From Deltaproteobacteria bacterium (GTDB taxonomy: Bacteria; Desulfobacterota; Desulfobulbia; Desulfobulbales; Desulfobulbaceae), in the NCBI GenBank assembly GCA_013151365.1, contig JAADIK010000042.1:4788-34295 (forward strand): 29,508 nucleotides of DNA, given 5' to 3'. Each line of letters begins with the position of its first letter. Position 1 is the first letter of the stretch. Positions 1 to 8,508 of this stretch are shown here, in pieces. The position numbers and the translations under genes are program-made. The notes under the pieces are model-generated. The model was not told the DNA's origin and did no database searches. It was given only the letters and a program-made list of their open reading frames with translations.

Positions 1-64
1 CCGGACACTTTCTATTCCGTAATCCCTTCACCCTCACCTTCCATTTTCAGCTATGGATTCGCTC

Positions 65-79
65 AAAAAAGGCCTTTTT
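65..79 (-). terminator. Weak A/T hairpin after ecfT (possible terminator)
   Basis: The 84 bases before the EcfT stop codon hold no gene that I can see. A run of A, then GGCC, then a run of T at 65-79 could fold into an A-T hairpin with a GGCC loop and end in T on the minus strand, just past the EcfT stop codon. The stem has no GC pairs, so this is weak. It fits the end of the minus-strand operon. Confidence 0.3.
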
Positions 80-84
80 CATAT

Positions 85-972
85 CTACAATTCCCTTGCT
101 ATTGTATACAGCCACCTCAACTCCGGAAAATACAGAAGGTCTTTGCAGTAAAGCCAGAAGATCACCTTCGTCACGACAAGAGCCGCTGCAACAATGACAG
201 CGGCCCCTGAAAGCATGACATCCACCCGGTTATAATGGAGTTCTCTCAGAGAGGTCCGGGGCAGGTTCGGGTTGAATGCCCTGCTCTCGCAGGAGGCCCC
301 AAGGGTGGCTGCCCTCTTGACCGACCTTGCCAATACAGGGGTCAGGATATTTATGGCGCTCCTTAAGGTGTGCCGGCCCAACTTCACGGTATCTGCGCCC
401 CGTAACCTCTGGACGGCAATAACCGTAAAGAGCTCTGATACCAGGACCGGCAGAAACCTGACGGAGGTGATGAACATAAAGGCCATCCCGTAAGGGACCT
501 TGAGCCTGACCAGGCCCAGCAGCAAATCCCTTGGTTCGGTGGTCCAGGCGACAAGGAGGCCCGAGGCGATCATGGTGGCAAACCTCAGCCCCTGGGCCAG
601 ACCATAAAGAAGCCCTTCCTTATAGAGATAAAGGCCGCCTGTCAGCCGGCCAAGCAGGGGGAAATCCCCTGGAATAATGGTCATGATGACCGTCCGGGGC
701 CACTGCCTGTAAAACATCGCCTGGGACAGGGCCATCCCCCACAACCCAATCAGGATAACCAGCACGATGACCTTGTACTTATTCAACTCAAACCCGGCCA
801 GGAGATAGGCCGGGATCAGGAAAACAGATACTAGCAAAAGATGCTCCGGTTCGTCCAGGCTTATCGCTACTGTCCCTACGCTTAAAAGGAGAAAAAGCTT
901 TGTCCTGGGATCCAGATGATAGATCAAGGAGTTCTTCTTTTCGACCACGGTGAGGGTCCTTATCTTGAACAT
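85..972 (-). CDS. ecfT: ECF transporter transmembrane component EcfT (CbiQ family)
   Basis: This is the integral membrane coupling subunit of an energy-coupling factor importer. It links the ATPase to the substrate-binding S component in the inner membrane. The 295-residue product has several hydrophobic segments: around residues 30-70 (VGTVAISL, LLLVSVFLIPAYLLAG), the stretch with VLVILIGLWGMAL, and one near the C-terminus (AAVIVAAALVV). The cytoplasmic region carries AQRLRGAD and SCESRAF, in the place of the paired Ala-Arg-Gly coupling motifs of EcfT; both are variants of the consensus. I chose the ATG at 972 because GGGAGAG lies just upstream. An in-frame start at 1002 would lengthen the overlap with the ATPase gene. 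With the chosen start the overlap is 13 bases, so the two genes are probably translationally coupled. It appears to be the last gene of the operon. The family call is solid; the substrate is unknown. Confidence 0.87.
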   Translation of the reverse strand: MFKIRTLTVVEKKNSLIYHLDPRTKLFLLLSVGTVAISLDEPEHLLLVSVFLIPAYLLAGFELNKYKVIVLVILIGLWGMALSQAMFYRQWPRTVIMTIIPGDFPLLGRLTGGLYLYKEGLLYGLAQGLRFATMIASGLLVAWTTEPRDLLLGLVRLKVPYGMAFMFITSVRFLPVLVSELFTVIAVQRLRGADTVKLGRHTLRSAINILTPVLARSVKRAATLGASCESRAFNPNLPRTSLRELHYNRVDVMLSGAAVIVAAALVVTKVIFWLYCKDLLYFPELRWLYTIAREL

Positions 973-2645
973 ACCGCTCTCCCGGTCAGGTCCTCCATAC
1001 AAAAGGCCTCGATGTCTAAAACCTGACCGATCTCGAAAGAGAGCGGCGGTCTGAGATTGGCCTTCTTTAATGTCTCGATCTCTCTTGTAATCTTTCTGGG
1101 TGGACCATCAGCGATTATCTTTCCGTCGTTCATTATCAGAAGTCTGTCCGAATACCGTATGGCCGCCCCAATATCATGGGTTGTAAAAAGGATGGTTATT
1201 CCCTTTTTTGCCAACTCGCAAAGGTATCCCAACATACTGTCACTATTGGATTTATCCTGGCCCGAAGTCGGCTCGTCCAGGAGAATAACCTCCGGCTGCA
1301 TAGAGCATATCGACGCCAGCGCCACCCTCAGCCGCTGTCCACCGCTCAGGGAAAGAGGGTTCTCGTCCCTGAGCCCGGCTATGCCCATGGCATCCATGGC
1401 CTCTTCTCCCTTCCGCTTGAGCTCCGTCTCGCCGAAATGAAGCATTCGCGGGCCGAAGGTGACTTCCTGCCACACGGTCTCGTTAAAGAGTATCAGGGTC
1501 GAATCCTGAAAGACGACCCCTACCGTACCGGCCAATCGCCCGGCTTTCAGCTTGTGCGTATCTCTGCCCAGGACGGTTACACCGCCCCTTGACGGCTTCA
1601 GCAGGGCTGCAAAATGGAGCAGGAGGGTCGATTTGCCGGAGCCGTTATTTCCCATCAGGGAAACGACCTCGCCCTTCTTGATGCTCAGGGTGACGTCTTT
1701 CAGGACAAAGTCAGCCCTCCTGTCGTATCGGAAACAGGCCCCTTCCATCTCCAGGGCCGTCGTGCCCGAATCCTCTTTTTCAGGTGTTTCAAGTAAAGCA
1801 TGGCCTGGTGATGGACCAAGGGGAGGTTTAATGCCGTCGTTTATCATTTTTTTGATCTCATCCAGGTCCAGGGCCACCTCTTTAAACCCCATGGCACGGG
1901 AAAACTCGGCACTTTCAGGAACCCTTAATCCAAGTTCCTTGAACACGTCTATCTTGGCAAGTGCCTTCCTCGGCTCATCATCCAGGACAATCCGGCCTCT
2001 CTCCATGATCATGATTCTGTCCACCAGGTGAGCCACCTCATGGATCCGGTGTTCAACCAGGATCACGGTCATCCCGTTGTCGTTCAGGCCTTTAATGGTC
2101 TTGAGAACCTCAATGGTGCCTCGTGGGTCCAACTGGGCAAGGGGCTCATCAAGGACGAGAATTTCAGGGGACATGGACAGGACCGAAGCGATGGCCAGTC
2201 TCTGTTTCTCTCCTCCGGAAAGCATGTGGGTGCCCCGGTGCCGGAACTCGTCCAGGCCGACCCGTTTCAATGCCTTGTCTATGGCCCGCCTGATCATCTT
2301 TCTCGGCAATGCCAGGTTTTCAGGACCAAAGGCCACCTCATCCTGCACCACTGTGGAGAATATCTGGTCATCCGGGTTTTGGAAGATCAGGCCCACCTTC
2401 CGGCTCAGGGTGGATATATCGGCCTGCCTGGTATCCAGGCCATCCATTTCTATTTTTCCTTCCATCCTGCCGCCGGCGAGATGAGGGATAAGGCCGTTTA
2501 TGCCTTTTAATACAGTACTCTTCCCGCAACCTGTCCGGCCGGTAAGAAGGACAAACTCACCTCCGGTAATCTCCACGCTCAGGCCCTTGATGGTAGGTGC
2601 GGACCTCCCGGGATAAGTATAGGTAAAATTCTCAATTTTAATCAT
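960..2645 (-). CDS. ECF transporter ATPase with two fused nucleotide-binding domains (EcfA1-EcfA2 type)
   Basis: This cytoplasmic ABC ATPase powers the ECF importer. The 561-residue protein contains two complete ABC domains. Domain 1 (about residues 1-235) has Walker A GRTGCGKST at 36-44, Q-loop FQNPDDQIF, signature LSGGEKQR, Walker B ILVLDEP and switch EHR. Domain 2 (about 300-530) has GNNGSGKST, FQDSTLILF, LSGGQRLRVALA, VILLDEPTSGQD and TTHD. FQNPDDQ is typical of cobalt/nickel and vitamin ECF ATPases. All catalytic motifs are present in both halves, so one polypeptide can replace an EcfA/EcfA' pair. The gene starts 2 bases after the stop codon of the upstream membrane protein gene and overlaps ecfT by 13 bases, which indicates one transcript. 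Confidence 0.93.
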   Translation of the reverse strand: MIKIENFTYTYPGRSAPTIKGLSVEITGGEFVLLTGRTGCGKSTVLKGINGLIPHLAGGRMEGKIEMDGLDTRQADISTLSRKVGLIFQNPDDQIFSTVVQDEVAFGPENLALPRKMIRRAIDKALKRVGLDEFRHRGTHMLSGGEKQRLAIASVLSMSPEILVLDEPLAQLDPRGTIEVLKTIKGLNDNGMTVILVEHRIHEVAHLVDRIMIMERGRIVLDDEPRKALAKIDVFKELGLRVPESAEFSRAMGFKEVALDLDEIKKMINDGIKPPLGPSPGHALLETPEKEDSGTTALEMEGACFRYDRRADFVLKDVTLSIKKGEVVSLMGNNGSGKSTLLLHFAALLKPSRGGVTVLGRDTHKLKAGRLAGTVGVVFQDSTLILFNETVWQEVTFGPRMLHFGETELKRKGEEAMDAMGIAGLRDENPLSLSGGQRLRVALASICSMQPEVILLDEPTSGQDKSNSDSMLGYLCELAKKGITILFTTHDIGAAIRYSDRLLIMNDGKIIADGPPRKITREIETLKKANLRPPLSFEIGQVLDIEAFCMEDLTGRAVCSR

Positions 2646-2647
2646 GG

Positions 2648-4282
2648 CTAAACGACAGATACGGCCTTGAGTCTATTCCCCAATCTGAATCCGAAGGGAA
2701 CAGCCAGCAAGGTAAATAAGAAGCCATTGACAACGAGATAGACGCCGATGTACCAGTCGGCATAATAGAGCCTGTAAAAAAGCATGCTGAGATTAAAGAA
2801 GACAAAACTCAGGTAGGTATCGGCAAGGGCAAAGATCAAGGCCACAAGCGCAATCCGGCGCCGGTCAAACTTTTCCTTCCCTCTTGAGATCCCCGACAGA
2901 TAAACTGCTCCTTCCAGGACTGTAGCCATTGTGGCATAATAAATGAGTGACAGCGGGCTGAACTCCCCCAGGACAAAACTGCTCATAAGGAATCTGACCA
3001 TAATGACAAGGGTTGTCGTTCCCACCCGGGGGATGAGGACCAGCAGGGAAGTAAGCAGGAGATAAAAGATCACCTCATAAAAGAAACCGGTAAGGAAGAA
3101 GCTGAAAGGTCCGAGCAATACGTGGGCCACGTTAAAGAGGATCGTTCCCGGGACGTTCACCACTGCAAACATCACTGTGCCGAAGAGGGCGATAAGGATC
3201 AGGTCCTTGCTGTTCACGGAGAGGAACCGCCTTCGCTTGTGGTAGAAAAAAGAGCATCCACCTATGGCGGTCATGAGTGCTATAGAAGTCATCAAGATGG
3301 GAATCCACCGGGCGGAAACCGCCTTTACCTTGACATCCTTTTGTCCGACCATGGCGCTGGTTCCGAACAGCAAGGCCTTGACCCTGGCCTTATATATGCC
3401 TGGCAGGACTACACCCTCCTTGGTGTAAATGGGTAGCACCACCTTCTCTTCACTTTTTGGTTTGAGACTTACAATCTGGTATATCTCTCCTTCTCCCGGC
3501 AGGTCGCCATGGTCGGCGATGTACGGATACTCAAAACCTTTGACCCGCTCACCACTCCTTGGATCCAACATGTCCAGACTTATAAGCAGGATAGCCTTAT
3601 AAGCGGCCCTGTTTTTTATCGTCACCGCCATGTAGGTAGCCGGCTCCATCCCCTTCTTGTCCTTATCTTCTTGAACGGCCAGCCTCTGCCAGAATTTCCT
3701 TTTCTCACTTATCAGAAAGGTACTCTGCTCCCGGCGACTGTCCGGTTCCCCTTTCTCGTTTGCGGGGATGATGACCTCTCCTATCTCGAAATAGTCCTTC
3801 ATCTCCTTACTTGATACCACCTTCAACCGGGTCGTATGCCTGATCACTTCCACACCGCTACTGCTGTGGATACGTGCAGTGGAACTGATGACATAGTCCC
3901 GGCAGGGACTGTTTTCGGGGATGGATATCTTTACGGACCTGAACCACTTTTCCCCTGCCGCCTTGAGGCGGAAGGAGGTCTTCAGTATCCAACCACCCTC
4001 TTTCCTCTCTATCATGATATCCTCGCCTTCTCCCAATGGCTTCAAGGGAGTCGGCATTCTTACCTCATAATCGATGGCAATATCCTCTTGCGAAAGGCTT
4101 TCTACACAGAGGAGTGCGGTAATAGTCGCGCCCCTGCCAAGCAAACCGCCATCCTTCTCCCCGTAAGGGATCTCATTTTTGATGATCGCCTTTGCAGTAT
4201 CAGGGAGGGCAACCCTCACCGGCCCCAGGCTGCAAACCATGAAAGTAAGGATAAGGAGGAATTTAAAGTATGATATCTTCAT
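2648..4282 (-). CDS. Secreted-domain membrane protein with a C-terminal ECF S-component-like region
   Basis: I do not recognise the full-length protein (544 residues). It starts with a signal peptide (residues 1 to about 32, hydrophobic core FLLILTFMVCSLG). A hydrophilic, beta-rich domain of about 290 residues follows (33-323), likely outside the inner membrane. A membrane anchor lies at about 326-345, followed by the basic stretch YHKRRRF. Residues 358-544 form five or six membrane helices (for example IALFGTVMFAVVNVPG, ATMATVLEGAVYLSG, VYLVVNGFLFTLLAVPFG). This part has the size and feel of an ECF S component. The gene directly precedes the ECF ATPase and EcfT genes (2-base gap), exactly where an S component is expected. 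I infer that it is the substrate-binding subunit, with an added extracytoplasmic domain that may receive substrate. A poor ribosome binding site precedes the ATG. Confidence 0.6.
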   Translation of the reverse strand: MKISYFKFLLILTFMVCSLGPVRVALPDTAKAIIKNEIPYGEKDGGLLGRGATITALLCVESLSQEDIAIDYEVRMPTPLKPLGEGEDIMIERKEGGWILKTSFRLKAAGEKWFRSVKISIPENSPCRDYVISSTARIHSSSGVEVIRHTTRLKVVSSKEMKDYFEIGEVIIPANEKGEPDSRREQSTFLISEKRKFWQRLAVQEDKDKKGMEPATYMAVTIKNRAAYKAILLISLDMLDPRSGERVKGFEYPYIADHGDLPGEGEIYQIVSLKPKSEEKVVLPIYTKEGVVLPGIYKARVKALLFGTSAMVGQKDVKVKAVSARWIPILMTSIALMTAIGGCSFFYHKRRRFLSVNSKDLILIALFGTVMFAVVNVPGTILFNVAHVLLGPFSFFLTGFFYEVIFYLLLTSLLVLIPRVGTTTLVIMVRFLMSSFVLGEFSPLSLIYYATMATVLEGAVYLSGISRGKEKFDRRRIALVALIFALADTYLSFVFFNLSMLFYRLYYADWYIGVYLVVNGFLFTLLAVPFGFRLGNRLKAVSVV

Positions 4283-4422
4283 CTGATAAAATCAGCCCGG
4301 TTTGCCGGATGAGCCGCCCGGAACCAAGTGATCAAAAGCCCTGCGGCTGCAACCCGTTGAACAGGACAGTGAAACAAGAACCGGGAGAGCAATTTCCCGA
4401 ACAGGCAGACACCCTGTCCATA

Positions 4423-7400
4423 TCAAACCGCGGCCTTTGCCTTTTTCAGTTTTTCCTTCACCTCCTTCATCATCTCCCCCCAGTTCTCAACATCTTCAGA
4501 GGTTAGAATATCCACAGAGCCGCCCTGGAAATCCCCGGTCGTATCTCCCATCCTCTCCTCTATCCAGCCTTCTATCTCCAGGTAACGCTCCCGGAGCTGC
4601 TCGATTACCTTGGGATCGGCCTGCCACAGCCCACGGCTTTCGGCCTCGAGCAGCCTCCGACCGATTTCCTCCAGTGCCCAGGGATTGTTCTCCTCAAAGA
4701 ACTGCCTGTTTTCCTCGTTCAAGACAAAGGTCCGGGCGATGTCATCAAATATCCAGTCATCCACCTCCCGGGTAGTTGCCTCCCAGCCGTAGACGCGGCC
4801 CACCCGCATGGAGATGTCGCCGGCCCCCTTGTAGCCGTGCCGTTTCATGCCCTCGATCCATTTGGGATTGAGAAGCTTGGTCCGCACCACCCGGCGCACC
4901 TCATCGGCAAGGTCTCTGACCTCCACGTGCTCCGGCTCCCTGGTGTCCCCATAATAACTCTTCACCTCCCGGCCCGAGATATTCCTGGCCGCGGCCGTCA
5001 TCCCTCCGTGGGTGCCGAAGTAGCAGCAGCAGCCAAAGAGGTCGTATTCGTCGGAGACCACCTTGTTGAAGGTGATATCAACCGTCTTCAGGTTATCGAT
5101 CAACTGTTTTTGGGACTCTTCGCCGAATATGCCCTTGCCGTAGGCATAACCGTTCCAGTAGACGAAGATATCAGCCAGGTCCTTTTCATCCTTCCAGGCC
5201 GAGGCATAGACCGCCAGGTTGACGCCGGGCATGTAGGTGCCGGGCTTGGAGGCGAACAGCCTCAGGGTGGCATTGCGCCAGGATTGCTTGTCTGAAACAT
5301 CCCCGCCGTTTGAATCTATCTGCTCCAGGGTATGCTTCCTGACGAAATTCATCTCCACGGGTTCGTCCAACGAGGCGACCGCCTGGACCGCCTCATCTAT
5401 CAGGTCTATGCAATTGGGGAAGTTATCACGGGTGATGCCGGAGACCCGGATGGTGACATCTATACGGGGCCTGCCCAGCTCTTCAAGGGGGATAATCTCA
5501 AACCCGCGTACCCTGCCGTTGGTAAGCCAGACGGGCCTTACCCCCAAAAGATGCATAATCTGGCCCATCCCTTCCCCGTCAGACCACATGATATCGGTAC
5601 ACATCCAGTAGATGGCCACATTTTCAGGTAACGCTCCCTCTTCCTCCCTATGTTTTTCCATAATGGCATCGGCCAGTCTTTCCCCCACCGTGTAGGCGGC
5701 CTTGGTCGGCACCCGTCCAGGATCGAGGGAGTAAAAATTGCGCCCCGTGGGCAGGACATCGTCCCGGCCGCGCGTAATCAGGCCTGAAGGACCCGGCGCG
5801 ATATAGCCGCCCTCAAAGCCGTGCAACAGCGCCCCGGTCTCATCTGATGCCTCTATCCTGGAATTCAGGTCCAGGACCTGCCCCTTGAGTAAATCGAGCT
5901 GCTTGAGACCGCCTTCATCCCGCAGCCGTTGCCCCAGGATATCTTGGCACATCGTTTCCAGGTCCCTGTCTCCGGAGGCCAGAATCTCTTTGATAAATGA
6001 TTTGCCCCGGATATTCACATCCTCCAGTAACTCCCCGTGACTCTTACGGTAATGAGGATCAACCGCTCCCTGGTCACTCAAAAGATTATGGATATCAAGG
6101 CCCATCAACCTGCACATGACCTTGCGCAGCGAGACCTCTTCGCCGGCGTCATACCGAAGTATGGAATTAATAAAATCGACCCTTTTTTCCCCCTCGGGCA
6201 ATTCCCCGAAGATGTGCATTCCGTCCTGTATCTGGGTATTCCGGGTGCGGCCCAGGGCCTCATGGGCCCTCTTTGCCACTTCAGAAAAAGACATGTCATC
6301 GGTAAGCCTGATCTCCTTGTCCAGGTTGGTCTTTCTTATCAGGTCGATGATGAGATGTTCCAATGCATGGGCACGTCCCTTTTCGCCGACCCGGGCCTGT
6401 TCATATTCTCCCAGATAGCGGGAAAGCTCTTCCAACTCGTCATAAAGGCCGCCCTGGATCATCACGGTCTGCATATGATCAACGAGCGTGGCATAACTCC
6501 GCCTTTTGGCAATGGTCCCTTCAGGTGGATTATCCGCATTATAGATATAGAGATGGGGAAGCTCGTGGATGGAAAGGTCCGGCAGGCACGCCTCGGAAAG
6601 CCCCACCCCCTTGCCGGGCAGGAACTCGAGGTTCCCATGTGTCCCCACATGCACGATTACATCCGCAGCAAAGGTGTTTTCCAGGTAGCGGTAGGTGGCC
6701 AGGTACTGATGTGGCGGCGGGATATCAGGATCATGCAGGATCTTGCATACCCTGCCGTCGCATTTGGGCCCGGCACAGCCCCTTTTGGGCTGGACACAGA
6801 CCACGGCATTGCCGTAAGCTACGCCTGTTACCACTATCTTCCCATCCATAACCATGGCGGCAGGCACCCCGTTTACCTCTTCTCCCGGAGGATTTCCCCA
6901 GGCCTCGCTTATCCTCTTTTTTACCCTGCCGGGAAAGGTCTCCCACCACTTGAGGTATTCATCCAGCGAGACCAGAGAGAGAGCGCCGCCCTTGTCGACG
7001 ATCTCATCGACCGTGGTCCAGCGGAACTCGGAGATGGCCTTTCTTTCCATGATCGTATCGATCAGCTCCTTGCCGTTGCCAGGGGCGTTCTCTATGGCGT
7101 AACCCTTTCCCTCCATTCGCTTCAGTATCCCGGCCACGCTCTCGATGGTGTCCAGGTGTGCCCCGGCGCCTACCGTGGCCTCCACCGAGGCACAGGGATT
7201 GTTGTGCAGGATGAAGGCCACCCTTCTCTTTCCCCTTGGCTTGTTCCTGAGATCAATCCATTTTTTCACCCTCTGAGTCAGTCTGCCGCACCGTTCCCTT
7301 ATGGGCATCCGTTGCTCCAGGGTGGCGCCGGTTTCGCTATCCTCTGATCTCTTCGCGGCCCCGATAATGATCGGTTCGATCACCCCTTCGAATTCCGGCA

Positions 7401-7998
7401 TGGCGACTGACCAGCCAATGTCCGTACCCAGTCCCCGGACCTCTTCCTCCCACTCCTCTATAGACTTATAGTAAGAGGTAATGGGCTGAAACACGGGCAC
7501 ATCCAGACTCTTTAATATCTCCACCCCGGAAGTCGCATTCTGTGTATCCGACAGCTCCTTCTCCCGGGTGCTTCCCAGAAAGAAGGCCTGGAGCTTGATC
7601 AGTGCATCTATCCTCGGCTTTCCATCTTCCGTGAGGAAGAACTCCTTGACCACCTCGCCGCTTCCCTTGGTTCCCAGACCTTCATCCTTGACGCTGTAGG
7701 AAAAGGCCGGGATCACGTTCAGTCCCCTCTTCTCCAACTCCTCGATAAGGGCATCCTCCACCTCGAGGTTGTCGTTTACCCAGTAATGGCGGGAAAAGAG
7801 TATGCCTATAGTGGCATACCGGCTGCTTGCCGCCGGCCCTTGGCCATGGTGTCCTTCGTACCATTCAAGATATGCCTCAACGGTTGCAAAATGGGGTGCA
7901 TCGGCATCCGGATGATAAAGCCCCTCCCAGGGGACCTTTCGGGGCGGATCAAAAGAGATATCAAGCCCCCCTGCCTCGCATGCTATATAACGGAGCAT
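4423..7998 (-). CDS. cobN: CobN/Mg-chelatase H-like large subunit, main part (downstream of frameshift)
   Basis: This frame encodes 1191 residues of a CobN/ChlH-type chelatase large subunit. Family members bind a tetrapyrrole and insert cobalt or magnesium with AAA+ partner subunits. Typical stretches include VGTHGNLEFLPGKG, HELPHLYIYNADNPPEG, PTGRNFYSLDP, VYWNGYAYGKG-like FVYWNGYAYGKGIFG and CCCYFGTHGGMTAAAR. The ATG at 7998 is unlikely to be the true start: this frame stays open upstream and reads LGGEENFAN just before it, a conserved CobN stretch, and the missing N-terminus is encoded at 7983-8354 in another frame. Joined, the product would have about 1310 residues, a normal CobN length. 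No CobS/CobT or ChlI/ChlD gene lies nearby; the neighbours are a TonB receptor and ECF transporter genes. It may therefore be a stand-alone chelatase-like protein acting on an imported substrate rather than a B12 synthesis enzyme. Confidence 0.88.
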   Translation of the reverse strand: MLRYIACEAGGLDISFDPPRKVPWEGLYHPDADAPHFATVEAYLEWYEGHHGQGPAASSRYATIGILFSRHYWVNDNLEVEDALIEELEKRGLNVIPAFSYSVKDEGLGTKGSGEVVKEFFLTEDGKPRIDALIKLQAFFLGSTREKELSDTQNATSGVEILKSLDVPVFQPITSYYKSIEEWEEEVRGLGTDIGWSVAMPEFEGVIEPIIIGAAKRSEDSETGATLEQRMPIRERCGRLTQRVKKWIDLRNKPRGKRRVAFILHNNPCASVEATVGAGAHLDTIESVAGILKRMEGKGYAIENAPGNGKELIDTIMERKAISEFRWTTVDEIVDKGGALSLVSLDEYLKWWETFPGRVKKRISEAWGNPPGEEVNGVPAAMVMDGKIVVTGVAYGNAVVCVQPKRGCAGPKCDGRVCKILHDPDIPPPHQYLATYRYLENTFAADVIVHVGTHGNLEFLPGKGVGLSEACLPDLSIHELPHLYIYNADNPPEGTIAKRRSYATLVDHMQTVMIQGGLYDELEELSRYLGEYEQARVGEKGRAHALEHLIIDLIRKTNLDKEIRLTDDMSFSEVAKRAHEALGRTRNTQIQDGMHIFGELPEGEKRVDFINSILRYDAGEEVSLRKVMCRLMGLDIHNLLSDQGAVDPHYRKSHGELLEDVNIRGKSFIKEILASGDRDLETMCQDILGQRLRDEGGLKQLDLLKGQVLDLNSRIEASDETGALLHGFEGGYIAPGPSGLITRGRDDVLPTGRNFYSLDPGRVPTKAAYTVGERLADAIMEKHREEEGALPENVAIYWMCTDIMWSDGEGMGQIMHLLGVRPVWLTNGRVRGFEIIPLEELGRPRIDVTIRVSGITRDNFPNCIDLIDEAVQAVASLDEPVEMNFVRKHTLEQIDSNGGDVSDKQSWRNATLRLFASKPGTYMPGVNLAVYASAWKDEKDLADIFVYWNGYAYGKGIFGEESQKQLIDNLKTVDITFNKVVSDEYDLFGCCCYFGTHGGMTAAARNISGREVKSYYGDTREPEHVEVRDLADEVRRVVRTKLLNPKWIEGMKRHGYKGAGDISMRVGRVYGWEATTREVDDWIFDDIARTFVLNEENRQFFEENNPWALEEIGRRLLEAESRGLWQADPKVIEQLRERYLEIEGWIEERMGDTTGDFQGGSVDILTSEDVENWGEMMKEVKEKLKKAKAAV

Positions 7999-8354
7999 AT
8001 TGGCGAAATTTTCTTCTCCACCAAGGGGGTGATGTAGCTGTAACAGGTGCTCACCATCCCAGGTTCGACCGTGGAAAGGTACCAGAAAGACGGATCGTGG
8101 CTGACACAGACAACAGGGACGTCTTGCCCGATCTCCTTTAATCTCTCCTCGATCGCATCCCAGAAGCCCTCTGAAGAGCGATAAAGTAGAATGGCGTCCG
8201 CGGATTTAAGCTCGTCCAAGGCCTCATCCACCTTTAAGGGATCATTTTCCAATATCTTGGAGGAGAAGACCGTAAGGTCCGGAGAATCCATCTTCTTGCC
8301 GGCACGCACCAGCATGGGGACATGGCTGTTCCACATTATTGATTTAATCTTCAT
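7983..8354 (-). CDS. cobN: N-terminal piece of the CobN-like protein (upstream of frameshift)
   Basis: The 123-codon frame encodes the N-terminus of the CobN-like protein (MKIKSIMWNSHVPMLV, ILLYRSSEGFWDAIEERL, VVCVSHDPSFWYLSTVEPG). It then leaves the family sequence after CYSYITP, near residue 110. The coding strand carries a run of five C at 8025-8029 at that point. One extra C would continue the protein as LGGEENFANML in the frame of the large piece. The last 13 residues here are therefore off-frame. A strong ribosome binding site (GGGGGAGGA) lies seven bases before the ATG. The break may be a sequencing error, a real mutation or a recoding event. Confidence 0.85.
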   Translation of the reverse strand: MKIKSIMWNSHVPMLVRAGKKMDSPDLTVFSSKILENDPLKVDEALDELKSADAILLYRSSEGFWDAIEERLKEIGQDVPVVCVSHDPSFWYLSTVEPGMVSTCYSYITPLVEKKISPICSVI

Positions 8355-8508
8355 GATATTCCTCCCCCGTAATTTTTATGTTTAACCTGTGGGGTCCTTT
8401 TTTTTATATGAAAGTCGTCCGCACCGACTAAGTTCCGGCAGATTGTCATTATGTTCATTGTGGCTGCGGCCCAAAATTCGGTCCGGCCATGCTGGTCAGG
8501 AAAAATCG

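Noticed and set aside
6037..7347. Long plus-strand frame of 436 codons inside cobN
   Set aside because: It lies wholly opposite the well-supported CobN-like gene and its product looks like antisense translation of GC-rich coding DNA.
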